A DNA stretch of 24,995 nt. Origin: a virus. The notes beneath the pieces were generated by a model, which worked only from the letters and a program-made list of their open reading frames with translations, was not told where the DNA came from and searched no databases. Below are positions 5,342 through 11,287 of this stretch, in pieces (the first letter of the stretch is position 1; each line of letters opens with the position of its first letter). The translations under genes and the position numbers were made by a program. Location of the stretch: positions 1 through 24,995 of IMG/VR virus record IMGVR_UViG_3300047552_000886, one strand, 5' to 3'.

Positions 5342-5774
5342 TTTGACTGAAATTAAAGGCTTCTTTGGACCCTATAGGTGGTTATCTAACTTCTGTCTAG
5401 CAGACGTTGAGTATTCAGGAGTAATGTACCGATCAAATGAGCACGCGTATCAAGCCGCTAAAACTCTTAGTGAAAGAGAGCGTGCTTGGTTTACTGACCC
5501 TAAAACCACTTGTGGTAAGGCTAAAAGGCTCGGCTTAGTGGTTACTATGCGTGACGATTGGAACGAGATCAAGTATAGTGTAATGTATGATCTCAACCGC
5601 CAAAAGTACTTTAATCACGAAGATTTGAAGCAAATGCTATTGGATACAGGTATGATGTACCTAGAGGAAACAAATACCTGGGGTGATAGATACTGGGGTG
5701 TTTGTGATGGAGTCGGTGAAAATAATCTCGGTAAAATCCTGATGCAGATTAGGAAGGAATTAAAGAATGGTTGA
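5325..5774 (+). CDS. NADAR-family protein (YbiA-like, DUF1768)
   Basis: About 149 aa. Diagnostic motifs are FFGPYRWLSNF near the N-terminus, SNEHAYQAAKT (the E-x-x-Q-x-x-K signature) and the C-terminal WGVCDGVGENNLGKILMQIR. NADAR proteins are N-glycosidase-type enzymes. E. coli YbiA/RibX acts on riboflavin intermediates, and other members remove ADP-ribose from modified guanosine as partners of DarT-type toxins. Which chemistry applies here is not readable. The start at ATG 5325 gives MTDYSDLTEIKGFFG; an alternative ATG at 5310 has GGGAAG upstream. The end overlaps the next ATG by 8 bases. Confidence 0.88.
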   Translation: MTDYSDLTEIKGFFGPYRWLSNFCLADVEYSGVMYRSNEHAYQAAKTLSERERAWFTDPKTTCGKAKRLGLVVTMRDDWNEIKYSVMYDLNRQKYFNHEDLKQMLLDTGMMYLEETNTWGDRYWGVCDGVGENNLGKILMQIRKELKNG

Positions 5775-5934
5775 CTACTCACGCTGTACTTTAGAAGAAC
5801 TCATCTTGCATCAAGAGTTTGAACAGGATCGTCTAGATATTAACCCGTTGGACGCTAGTGCCAATGCAAGGTGGAAACATTTAGAACAACTTATTAACGA
5901 AAAACTACAACAGTCCAATAGCAAAGAGGCCTAA
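5767..5934 (+). CDS. Hypothetical protein, 55 aa
   Basis: MVDYSRCTLEELILHQEF... ending QQSNSKEA, a small charged helical protein. The ATG lies inside the last codons of the NADAR gene (8-base overlap), with AGGAAT about 12 bases upstream, so it is probably translated by coupling. The last 23 bases form the 5' side of tRNA-Met. No family is recognised. Confidence 0.65.
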   Translation: MVDYSRCTLEELILHQEFEQDRLDINPLDASANARWKHLEQLINEKLQQSNSKEA

Positions 5935-5988
5935 TGCGCTAGTTTCATACGCTAGTTATCGTTGGTTCAAATCCAACTTGGACTACCA
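5912..5988 (+). tRNA. tRNA with CAU anticodon (Met, or Ile if lysidine-modified)
   Basis: Acceptor AGTCCAA (5912-5918) pairs with TTGGACT, followed by A73 and encoded CCA. The anticodon stem CTAGT/GCTAG closes loop TTCATAC, giving CAU. The T arm is GTTGG TTCAAAT CCAAC. The A1-U72 pair argues against an initiator tRNA of the C1xA72 type. Elongator Met and Ile2 cannot be separated by eye. The 5' end overlaps the preceding coding sequence. Confidence 0.88.
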
Positions 5989-5993
5989 AATAT

Positions 5994-6227
5994 ATGTACA
6001 CAATTAAAGAACTAGTAACTAATACTACTGCATACTTTATCGAATACCGTAAAGGTAATTTATGGTATGGTATTTCGGGTAAGGAAAACTTTGAATTTCC
6101 TGTTCCTATTGAAGACGTTGGTGATGGTATTTTTCGTGCCAATGAAAAAGGGATTATCTTGATGCGATATATTCGGAAGCACCTTGATACCTTAAAAGAT
6201 GGCTATAACATTCAAAGCACTACGTGA
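5994..6227 (+). CDS. Conserved small phage protein, 77 aa
   Basis: MYTIKELVTNTTAYFIEYRKGNLWYGI... then FEFPVPIEDVGDGIFRANEKG and LMRYIRKHLDTL. This is the pattern of a widespread phage protein of unknown function (YR-G-LWY, F-FPVPI-D-G, MRYIRKHL), recognised from family memory. It starts 5 bases after the tRNA CCA without a clear ribosome-binding site and overlaps the next gene by 29 bases. Confidence 0.8.
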   Translation: MYTIKELVTNTTAYFIEYRKGNLWYGISGKENFEFPVPIEDVGDGIFRANEKGIILMRYIRKHLDTLKDGYNIQSTT

Positions 6228-6543
6228 CCCTAGGTTTCTAGGCCTAGATGATATCCTACCATTCGGTAGACATTCAGGATACTCCGTACTAGAAATTATA
6301 AAAGATAGGCCCTCTTACATAGACTGGCTTATTAAGAATACAGATCTAAAATTCTATCAGTCAGTTCATGAGGAACTAGCTAGGCAGGATTATAAGAAAG
6401 CTACCACGGGTGCAGTTCCTAAGAACTACTTTTATGCCGGGGATTTACGTGGTGAACAAGCTCACTACTCTATGACAGATAGAGACGAAAGTCATAATAT
6501 TTATTCTGATATGGATGACTGGTTTGATGACGTCCCTTTTTAA
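6199..6543 (+). CDS. Exonuclease X C-terminal-like domain protein with SSB-type acidic tail
   Basis: 114 aa. LPFGRHSGYSVLEIIKDRPSYIDWLIKN near the N-terminus matches the small domain found at the C-terminus of exodeoxyribonuclease X-type proteins (PFG-HxG--- and P-YIDWL). No DEDD exonuclease motifs are present, so it is not a nuclease by itself. The last residues MDDWFDDVPF closely resemble the conserved C-terminal tip of bacterial SSB (MDFDDDIPF), which recruits repair and replication proteins. A role on single-stranded DNA or as an SSB mimic is inferred. Confidence 0.75.
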   Translation: MAITFKALRDPRFLGLDDILPFGRHSGYSVLEIIKDRPSYIDWLIKNTDLKFYQSVHEELARQDYKKATTGAVPKNYFYAGDLRGEQAHYSMTDRDESHNIYSDMDDWFDDVPF

Positions 6544-6551
6544 CAAATAAC

Positions 6552-6627
6552 GCCTGGGTAACTGAGAGGTTCAAGTGCCCTCCTTACAAGTGGGAATATG
6601 TCGGTTCGAGTCCGACACCAGGTACCA
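6552..6627 (+). tRNA. tRNA-Val(UAC)
   Basis: Acceptor GCCTGGG pairs with ACCAGGT (one G-U, and a G-A mismatch at the inner end), then A73 and encoded CCA. The anticodon loop CTTACAA gives UAC. The anticodon stem CCCTC/GTGGG has one internal T-T mismatch. The T arm GTCGG TTCGAGT CCGAC is perfect. The imperfect stems lower confidence in full function. Confidence 0.82.
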
Positions 6628-6639
6628 AATAAAGACCTA

Positions 6640-7010
6640 CAGGTACGTTGAAGTACGTGATAGGCGCGTGTTGATTATCCAGCCGAACACGTTTAATCGG
6701 GGGTGATTACCCATCGGGATATAGTCTAACCGCTGCAGCGGAGGCTATTGGCTAGTGCAGTATCTTACTATCTAGTTGCTCAGACCAACATAGAAGTTGA
6801 AACAGTGAAACCGCTTTTAGGGATGAAGGCCAAAGTAGTGAGTTTCAGAGATAAATCCTCTGCACTAGCCAATAGTGATGTACGTCGAGTAAGCACTTGC
6901 GACGGTTATCGTACCACTGACTTAGTTATGCATATTAAGTATAAAATTGCATATGACAGTTCGGAAAGTAAAAGGACGAACACGATAGCGAGATAACCGC
7001 GCTGTCACTT
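6640..7010 (+). ncRNA. Structured RNA of unknown class between tRNA-Val and tRNA-Phe
   Basis: Dense pairing fills the gap. CTATTGGCTAGTGCAG (6745-6760) and CTGCACTAGCCAATAG (6860-6875) are perfect 16-bp inverted copies, extended by TATCT/AGATA. Further hairpins are CGTGTT/AACACG (6667-6691), GGGT/ACCC (6701-6712), CCGC-tgca-GCGG (6730-6741), CGTCG/CGACG (6883-6904), TATGCA/TGCATA (6927-6953), and TGACAG/CTGTCA (6954-7007) enclosing TTCG/CGAA. CGGTTATC (6903-6910) and GATAACCG (6992-6999) could form a pseudoknot. An 82-codon TTG frame (6748-6996) runs through it but starts within the main stem and has no ribosome-binding site. No match to RNase P, group I intron or other known RNA is apparent. 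The borders are approximate. Confidence 0.55.
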
Positions 7011-7011
7011 T

Positions 7012-7087
7012 CCTGCTTTAGCTGATGTGGTCATAGCGCGGGTTTGAAGCACCCGGGAACTTAGTTCGAATCTAAGAGGCAGGACCA
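7012..7087 (+). tRNA. tRNA-Phe(GAA)
   Basis: Acceptor CCTGCTT pairs with AGGCAGG (one T-G), then A73 and encoded CCA. The anticodon stem CGGGT/ACCCG is perfect, with loop TTGAAGC giving GAA. The T arm CTTAG TTCGAAT CTAAG is perfect. G37 instead of the usual A37 is noted. Confidence 0.88.
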
Positions 7088-7191
7088 TAATATTGTTGCA
7101 TTGTACTAAATAAGAGACTTCGACCCGACTGGCTATGGGTAACGTATTGAAAGTGTCTCATGCCGAAAGGTATAGTGCAACAATATTATGG
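7085..7191 (+). ncRNA. 22-bp helix RNA spacer between tRNA-Phe and tRNA-Asp
   Basis: 7085-7100 and 7176-7191 are perfect 16-bp inverted copies. Pairing continues inward (7101-7106 with 7170-7175, two G-U) to 22 bp. The enclosed part folds further: GAGAC/GTCTC (7114-7118 with 7155-7159) and ACCC/GGGT (7123-7126 with 7137-7140); ATGCC GAAA GGTAT with a GNRA loop is an alternative to the inner helix. The helix includes the CCA of tRNA-Phe and the first two G of tRNA-Asp, so it would tie the two tRNAs together. It may be a processing substrate (RNase III-like) or a small RNA in its own right. There is no coding frame. Confidence 0.6.
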
Positions 7192-7264
7192 CTTATTCGT
7201 ATAGAGGTAATTACGGGGGATTGTCGATCCCTTTACAGGAGTTCGATTCTCCTATAGGCCGCCA
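7190..7264 (+). tRNA. tRNA-Asp(GUC)
   Basis: Acceptor GGCTTAT pairs with ATAGGCC (one T-G), then G73 (the aspartate discriminator) and encoded CCA. The anticodon stem GGGGA/TCCCT closes loop TTGTCGA, giving GUC. The T arm AGGAG TTCGATT CTCCT is perfect. Confidence 0.92.
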
Positions 7265-7265
7265 T

Positions 7266-7301
7266 ATTTTTTGACCATCGTATTAAACGACGGTCAAAAA
7301 A
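7266..7301. repeat. Hairpin-forming inverted repeat after tRNA-Asp
   Basis: TTTTTTGACC-A-TCGT and ACGA-C-GGTCAAAAAA are inverted copies with one A-C mismatch and a 4-5 base loop. The T run precedes the stem and the A run follows it, on both strands, so it lacks the usual U-tract of a rho-independent terminator. A 3' end stabiliser or processing site for the tRNA transcript is more likely. Confidence 0.6.
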
Positions 7302-7307
7302 TATATT

Positions 7308-7336
7308 TTGTATTTATGTAGGTAATGTGTTATAAT
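7308..7336 (+). promoter_or_regulatory. Sigma70-type promoter for the GIY-YIG gene
   Basis: -35 TTGTAT (7308-7313), 17-bp spacer ending TGTGT, perfect -10 TATAAT (7331-7336). The ATG lies 22 bases downstream of the -10, with TGGAGAAA as ribosome-binding site. Confidence 0.72.
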
Positions 7337-7358
7337 ATTTTACAGATGGAGAAATATT

Positions 7359-8078
7359 ATGACCAAAGAAATTATATCAATTTACATTATTTATTATGAT
7401 GATCCTGTCAAATGTTATATAGGGCAGTCCATACATACAATTACTAGATTCAAAAAACACGCACAAATGTTATTATCTGGTAAACATCATAGCTATAAGT
7501 TGCAAGAAGAATATAATAATAGACAAAATCTACCTACTATGGAAGTATTAGAGGAATGTAATTCAGCAGAATTAAATGATCTGGAAATTTTCTATATAGT
7601 AGAGTTTGATTCTATATATAGTGGATTTAATATACTTAGTGGAGGTAAAGTACCTATAGGACATTCTTCCTCAAGAAGTAAATATTCACAAGAAGAATTA
7701 ATAGACATATTTATGTTATTATCAGACGATTCCTTAACAAATAAGGATATTTCAGAAATAACAGGACAATCTATTAGACTAGTGGAAACTTTGGCATATG
7801 GCAAAAGACATATTTGGCTAAACGAATCGTATCCAGAGATACGCGAAAAAATAGATAAAATAATATCCAGTAAATTACGATCTTCGTTATGTAACGATTA
7901 TAATGCTAGAACAGGTGTAGTATATACGGTAATATCTCCTACAGGGGTAGAATACAGCTTTAGCAATATTTCAAGATTTTCAGTAGAACATAACTTAAAT
8001 AGATCTCATCTTAATCAGGTAATATTAGGAAAAGAAATGCAGCATAAAGGATGGAGAAAGGGGGCATCTGATGTATAA
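7359..8078 (+). CDS. GIY-YIG homing-type endonuclease
   Basis: 239 aa. The N-terminal nuclease domain has IYIIYY (GIY position) and CYIGQS (YIG), then the expected R and H in FKKHAQ and E in LEIFYIVEF. The middle (YSQEELIDIFMLLSDDSLTNKDISEITG...) looks like a helix-turn-helix. The C-terminal SPTGVEYSFSNISRFSVEHN...KGWR matches the DNA-binding repeats of intron-encoded nucleases. Strong AT bias and a private promoter fit a mobile element. It ends 8 bases into the metallophosphoesterase start and no intron is visible, so it is a free-standing endonuclease. Confidence 0.9.
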   Translation: MTKEIISIYIIYYDDPVKCYIGQSIHTITRFKKHAQMLLSGKHHSYKLQEEYNNRQNLPTMEVLEECNSAELNDLEIFYIVEFDSIYSGFNILSGGKVPIGHSSSRSKYSQEELIDIFMLLSDDSLTNKDISEITGQSIRLVETLAYGKRHIWLNESYPEIREKIDKIISSKLRSSLCNDYNARTGVVYTVISPTGVEYSFSNISRFSVEHNLNRSHLNQVILGKEMQHKGWRKGASDV

Positions 8079-8118
8079 TATATTTTTTGTAGCAGATCAT
8101 CATTTTCGCTCACACTAA
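8071..8118 (+). pseudogene. Out-of-frame N-terminus of metallophosphoesterase
   Basis: ATG 8071 encodes MYNIFFVADHHF, the classic start of a calcineurin-type phosphoesterase with the first metal motif D-x-H. After TTT at 8104-8106 one extra base shifts the frame and translation stops at 8116-8118. Removing one base near 8107 joins it to HTKPYDTFTRE... and the rest of the enzyme. A +1 insertion, either real or a sequencing error, is the likely cause. ATG 8071 overlaps the end of the GIY-YIG gene. Confidence 0.7.
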
Positions 8119-8197
8119 GCCCTACGACACTTTCACTAGAGAAGATGGACGCTTTCTGCGTCATGAGTTCTCAAATGCTCAGGAATGTGACGAAGCA

Positions 8198-8596
8198 ATG
8201 ATCGAAAGGCACAACAAAGTCGTTAAACCAGAAGACCGTGTTTACTTTGTTGGTGACGTTTGCTTTCATAAGCGCGACCTGCCAAAGGTAGGGCGTATGA
8301 ATGGGCGTAAAGTTCTTGTCAAAGGAAATCACGATCTTCTAGAGTTTAAGGAGTACATGCACTATTTTGATGATGTTCGTGCAGTACACCAGTTCAAAGG
8401 TATTCTAATTGCTCATATTCCGGTTCATGAAAGCTGTCTAGGACGTTGGGGTTTTCAGGTTCATGGTCACTTGCATGATAAGGTGGTACTGAAAGATAAT
8501 CACCCCGACCCTAGGTACTTTAACGTCTCAGTAGAGCGTATCAATTACACCCCCATTTCACTAGAAGAAGTAAAGAAGTTCAAACCAAATGTTTAA
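8198..8596 (+). CDS. Metallophosphoesterase, main open part of a frameshifted gene
   Basis: Calcineurin-like phosphoesterase. Metal-binding motifs after the first are present: VGDVCFH (GD), VKGNHD (GNHD), LIAHIPVH, and VHGHLH (GHxH). The frame is open upstream of the ATG at 8198, back through HTKPYDTFTREDGRFLRHEFSNAQECDEA, so the true protein starts at 8071 in the neighbouring frame (see 8071-8118). If only this ATG is used, the product lacks the D-x-H motif and should be inactive. Related phage proteins are about 170 residues and are thought to be phosphodiesterases of unknown substrate. The gene lies directly after the GIY-YIG gene, which may have been inserted beside it. Confidence 0.85.
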   Translation: MIERHNKVVKPEDRVYFVGDVCFHKRDLPKVGRMNGRKVLVKGNHDLLEFKEYMHYFDDVRAVHQFKGILIAHIPVHESCLGRWGFQVHGHLHDKVVLKDNHPDPRYFNVSVERINYTPISLEEVKKFKPNV

Positions 8597-9101
8597 GATT
8601 AACAAGCCTATGCCGTATAGTTTCAATTTAGGTCCTGCTGCCTCGGCTTGGCCTTTTCCAGTTTATGATCCGACTAATCTAACTATTATTACTACAGGAC
8701 GCATTTCATCTGAATGGCCCTGCCAAATTTCAAACACACCTAAGGAAGATACCACAATGAAGCTAAAAGATAACCCCAATTTCGATAAGCAAGACTATAA
8801 AGATCTAAAAGAGTGGGCTAGTACCAATCAAGTAAGTACCATTGTATCTGCTGAGGGTAACATTAACTATAACGGATATGTTATTGCATGGCAACGCGCA
8901 ATGCCACATGCCGCAGAAGGTAAGATGATTCGTGTAGCAGTATCTTTTTGTTCTGTTGACGATGATTTCAAGAAGAAGATTGGTAAGTATCAAGCCTTTA
9001 ATAAGATTTATTACAACGAATATATTCAGCTTCCTCTTGCTCAGTACGAAGACGAAGAAATCGAAGATATGCTACGTACTATCTTCGATAACGTAGAGTA
9101 A
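8589..9101 (+). CDS. Hypothetical phage protein, 170 aa or 114 aa from internal start
   Basis: ATG 8589 overlaps the end of the phosphoesterase gene. The first 56 residues are Pro/aromatic-rich (MPYSFNLGPAASAWPFPVY) and differ from the rest. An in-frame ATG at 8757 is preceded by AAGGAAG at good spacing and starts MKLKDNPNFDKQDYKDL, like the N-terminus of a separate small phage protein (NYNGYVIAWQR, IRVAVSFCSVDDDFKKKIG). Two products from one frame are therefore possible. A terminator follows immediately. The function is unknown. Confidence 0.7.
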   Translation: MFKINKPMPYSFNLGPAASAWPFPVYDPTNLTIITTGRISSEWPCQISNTPKEDTTMKLKDNPNFDKQDYKDLKEWASTNQVSTIVSAEGNINYNGYVIAWQRAMPHAAEGKMIRVAVSFCSVDDDFKKKIGKYQAFNKIYYNEYIQLPLAQYEDEEIEDMLRTIFDNVE

Positions 9102-9103
9102 TT

Positions 9104-9129
9104 AAAGCCCACCTTAGAGTGGGCTTTTT
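9104..9129 (+). terminator. Rho-independent terminator
   Basis: Stem AAAGCCCAC / GTGGGCTTT with loop CTTAGA, followed by a T run (TTTTT). It ends the operon before thyX. Confidence 0.92.
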
Positions 9130-9140
9130 GATTTTTGAAC

Positions 9141-9169
9141 TTGAAGTATCCTCTTAAATGAGTTATACT
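9141..9169 (+). promoter_or_regulatory. Sigma70-type promoter for thyX
   Basis: -35 TTGAAG (9141-9146), 17-bp spacer, -10 TATACT (9164-9169). It starts 11 bases after the terminator T run, and thyX begins 27 bases downstream of the -10. The -35 context ACTTGAA is shared with 3496 and 12546. Confidence 0.72.
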
Positions 9170-9196
9170 TATCATATATTAACTAAACGAGTGTAA

Positions 9197-9877
9197 ATGA
9201 AACCTGTAATTTTACGTGGTATTACTTGCCCTGTCTTTTCTGAGGAAGATGGAACTGATGCTCCTATCACCGCAGAAGAACTTGTAGCATATACTGCCAG
9301 GGTATCAAATCCTGGTAATCAAAATAATCTAGAAACTGCACCTAAACTGTTGCGATATTTAGTAACTCATAAGCATTGGTCACCATTTGAAATGGTGCAT
9401 GTACTTATGGAGATTAATACTACTCGTGACATTGCACGCCAGATCCTAAGGCACCGCAGCTTCTCCTTTCAGGAGTTTAGCCAGCGGTATGCAGTAGCAA
9501 GTCAACTAGGTGTAACATACAAAGAGTGTCGACTACAAGATGCTAAGAATCGTCAATCTAGTCTAGAAACTACTGATGAAGAACTTACTCACGAGTGGTA
9601 CTATAGGCAAAGAGAAGTTAGTGAATATGCACAGGAAACATATTCTTGGGCATTAGCAAATGGTATTGCTAAAGAACAAGCGCGAGCGGTTCTACCGGAG
9701 GGCATGACTAATTCCAGAATGTATATGTCTGGCAGTTTACGTAGTTGGATTCACTATATTCTATTACGTCGTGGTAATGGCACCCAGAAAGAACATAGAG
9801 ATATTGCATTAGATGCTGAAAGCATCATTGTTAAAAGATTTCCTTCTATTGCAGAAGTATTAAATGATAGTGAATGA
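9197..9877 (+). CDS. thyX: FAD-dependent thymidylate synthase
   Basis: Makes dTMP from dUMP using methylene-THF and NADPH/FAD. The ThyX signature RHRxxSxxExSxR is intact as RHRSFSFQEFSQR (residues 85-97). Flanking family features are HKHWSPFEM, the C-terminal ARAVLPEGMTNSRMYMSGSLRSWIHYILLRR, and the closing EHRDIALDAESI. Length 226 aa is normal for the family. It supplies dTMP for phage DNA synthesis. It ends with a 14-base overlap with the next gene. Confidence 0.96.
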   Translation: MKPVILRGITCPVFSEEDGTDAPITAEELVAYTARVSNPGNQNNLETAPKLLRYLVTHKHWSPFEMVHVLMEINTTRDIARQILRHRSFSFQEFSQRYAVASQLGVTYKECRLQDAKNRQSSLETTDEELTHEWYYRQREVSEYAQETYSWALANGIAKEQARAVLPEGMTNSRMYMSGSLRSWIHYILLRRGNGTQKEHRDIALDAESIIVKRFPSIAEVLNDSE

Positions 9878-10106
9878 AACAGAGTATAATCCACTAAGGG
9901 ATATACTAGATATTTTACCAGTAGAATTCGTACCTATGGAAAAGGAAATACTGAATTCTATAAACAAACTTTTATTTTCCGCAGGAGTTGTTGCAGAGAA
10001 TGAGAAAGATGTAAGCATACTAATAAATACTTTAGTTAAAGTAGGTATTATAGTGGTAAAGTTTGACAAAGACGGTAACGGTTTTATTAAACGAGGGTAT
10101 AATTAA
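9864..10106 (+). CDS. Hypothetical protein, 80 aa
   Basis: ATG inside the end of thyX. The protein MIVNETEYNPLRDILDILPVEFVPMEK... is mostly helical, with a hydrophobic strand segment (VGIIVVKFDKDGNGFI). Its stop overlaps the next ATG by one base (TAATG), so it is probably coupled to thyX. No family is recognised. Confidence 0.7.
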   Translation: MIVNETEYNPLRDILDILPVEFVPMEKEILNSINKLLFSAGVVAENEKDVSILINTLVKVGIIVVKFDKDGNGFIKRGYN

Positions 10107-10549
10107 TGGCAGGTAAGTCAGGTAGTAGTAAGAGTCAGGAACTTAACTATGTTAAGTATAAGACTGCTAATAAGCAGGCAACTAATCGCAGGATTAAGTT
10201 GGAAAAGCTTATTAAGGAAAATCCTAATAATGAGCAATTAGTACTTGCTCTAAAGGATATTAAGTATCGTCGCGGTACTCCTAAGACTCACGTCTGGGAT
10301 AAGAATATGATTGCTACGGCAAGTCTATTCAAGAAGGTAACGGGTAAGTTCGATAAGCTATATTTTAGTACCGACCCTAAGGTGTCGCATGCTGCGGCCC
10401 TTAGCCGAAACCCTAACAAGTTTCTATTTAATTCTAAGAAGTTTCCTTTTTACGGTTTGAACCCTAACCCGCATCCAACACAACTAAAGCGTCCATTTAG
10501 TATTATGGCTCGTGCTCATGATAATCAAGGTAATCTTGTATGGGCCTAA
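10106..10549 (+). CDS. Basic hypothetical protein, 147 aa
   Basis: Starts MAGKSGSSKSQELNYVKYKTANKQATNRR. It is very Lys/Arg-rich, with a helical N-terminal half and aromatic/Pro segments later (FPFYGLNPNPHPTQLKRPF). Its composition suggests nucleic-acid binding. Similar starts occur in unnamed phage proteins, but I cannot assign a function. The last 10 bases overlap the next gene. Confidence 0.75.
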   Translation: MAGKSGSSKSQELNYVKYKTANKQATNRRIKLEKLIKENPNNEQLVLALKDIKYRRGTPKTHVWDKNMIATASLFKKVTGKFDKLYFSTDPKVSHAAALSRNPNKFLFNSKKFPFYGLNPNPHPTQLKRPFSIMARAHDNQGNLVWA

Positions 10550-10809
10550 TTGAGTGGTACTGCCTATTTGCACTAGCCACAGCCCTTACATCTTACTACG
10601 AATTATTTAACCCAGTATTACAACAATTAGAAGTAGCACAGCCTGAGAATAACCTGGTAACTACGAAGTTTCTATCTTTTGTGATTTTCGTTGGTGGAGC
10701 TTTCTTAATTGCTCCTTTACTGGTACTTCCATGTATTCACCCAAAGTCAGGTGAAACCTTTAGAAAAGCGCTTTTCGAAACACTTTTAGATAAAGATACG
10801 AAAATTTAA
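10540..10809 (+). CDS. Small membrane protein, 89 aa
   Basis: Two predicted membrane segments: WYCLFALATALTSYYELF near the N-terminus and FLSFVIFVGGAFLIAPLLVL in the middle. The loop between them and the tail (KSGETFRKALFETLLDKDTKI) are charged. There is no signal-peptidase site. Small two-helix phage proteins like this are often membrane-associated accessory proteins; its role is unknown. The ATG overlaps the previous gene. Confidence 0.78.
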   Translation: MGLIEWYCLFALATALTSYYELFNPVLQQLEVAQPENNLVTTKFLSFVIFVGGAFLIAPLLVLPCIHPKSGETFRKALFETLLDKDTKI

Positions 10810-10811
10810 TA

Positions 10812-10840
10812 TTGATTCTTGATATCAAATCATCTATAAT
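10812..10840 (+). promoter_or_regulatory. Sigma70-type promoter with palindromic spacer
   Basis: -35 TTGATT (10812-10817), 17-bp spacer, perfect -10 TATAAT (10835-10840). The spacer contains the perfect palindrome TTGATATCAA (10819-10828), and the -10 sits in ATCTATAATAGAT, itself near-palindromic. A repressor or activator site is possible. Confidence 0.75.
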
Positions 10841-10864
10841 AGATACTTCTTTGGGAAATTACAC

Positions 10865-11131
10865 ATGAAAACCATTACTTTTGATTACGCTAAGAAAGAC
10901 GGTTCTATTTCTGCTCGCACTTTGCTTGCTCTTGTTACCCCCGGTGATAAGTACGCAGGTATTGACCTGAGTGAACTTGATCCGGTTGTTGCAGCTAACT
11001 TTGTACACGCTGCCGAAGATTTGCATGAAAAGTATATTCTTGACATGCAAGCACTTCAAACTAAGTTTGATCTAAAGTTTGCGTATAAGCAGTTCCTAGC
11101 TTCTGGAGCTACTAACGTAACCCAAGTATAA
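10865..11131 (+). CDS. Conserved small phage protein, 88 aa
   Basis: MKTITFDYAKKDGSISARTLLALVTPGDKYAGIDLSELD... then a helical C-terminal half. The opening (K-I-F-Y-K-DGS-S-R) and KY-GID-SEL recall a family of unnamed phage proteins of similar size. It has its own promoter. The 3' end abuts tRNA-Trp. The function is unknown. Confidence 0.75.
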   Translation: MKTITFDYAKKDGSISARTLLALVTPGDKYAGIDLSELDPVVAANFVHAAEDLHEKYILDMQALQTKFDLKFAYKQFLASGATNVTQV

Positions 11132-11132
11132 T

Positions 11133-11206
11133 CTAGCATTCGTTCAGTGGTAGGACCTGAAACTCCAAATCTCATGATCGCGGTTCGATTCCGTGATGCT
11201 AGGCCA
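11133..11206 (+). tRNA. tRNA-Trp(CCA)
   Basis: Acceptor CTAGCAT pairs with ATGCTAG, then G73 (the tryptophan discriminator) and encoded CCA. The loop CTCCAAA gives anticodon CCA. The anticodon stem TGAAA/TCTCA has one A-C mismatch. The T arm is CGCGG TTCGATT CCGTG (one G-U). Confidence 0.87.
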
Positions 11207-11214
11207 AATCAGTA

Positions 11215-11287
11215 GTGACTTTAGCATATTGGTAATGCCCCCGGCTGTGAACCGGAAGAAGAGGGTCCGATTCCCCAAGTCACCCCA
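11215..11287 (+). tRNA. tRNA-His(GUG), divergent T arm
   Basis: Acceptor GTGACTT pairs with AAGTCAC, then C73 (the histidine discriminator) and encoded CCA. The D arm is GCAT ATTGGTA ATGC. The anticodon loop CTGTGAA in stem CCGG/CCGG gives GUG. The T loop TCCGATT is unusual and the T stem is one pair short, so the molecule is 73 nt. Confidence 0.82.

Noticed and set aside
6700-6735. Group I intron core (GATATAGTCTAA, resembles a P7 3' strand)
   Set aside because: No matching GACTA 5' strand or P3/P8 arrangement upstream, and both flanking tRNAs are intact without it.
6748-6996. 82-codon TTG-start gene
   Set aside because: It starts within the 16-bp stem of the structured RNA, has no ribosome-binding site and no recognisable protein features.
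7266-7301. Hairpin as a rho-independent terminator
   Set aside because: The T run is before the stem and the A run after it on both strands, so there is no U-tract after the hairpin.
7359-8078. GIY-YIG gene as part of a group I intron
   Set aside because: No intron core flanks it, and the downstream gene starts within its end rather than continuing a split exon.
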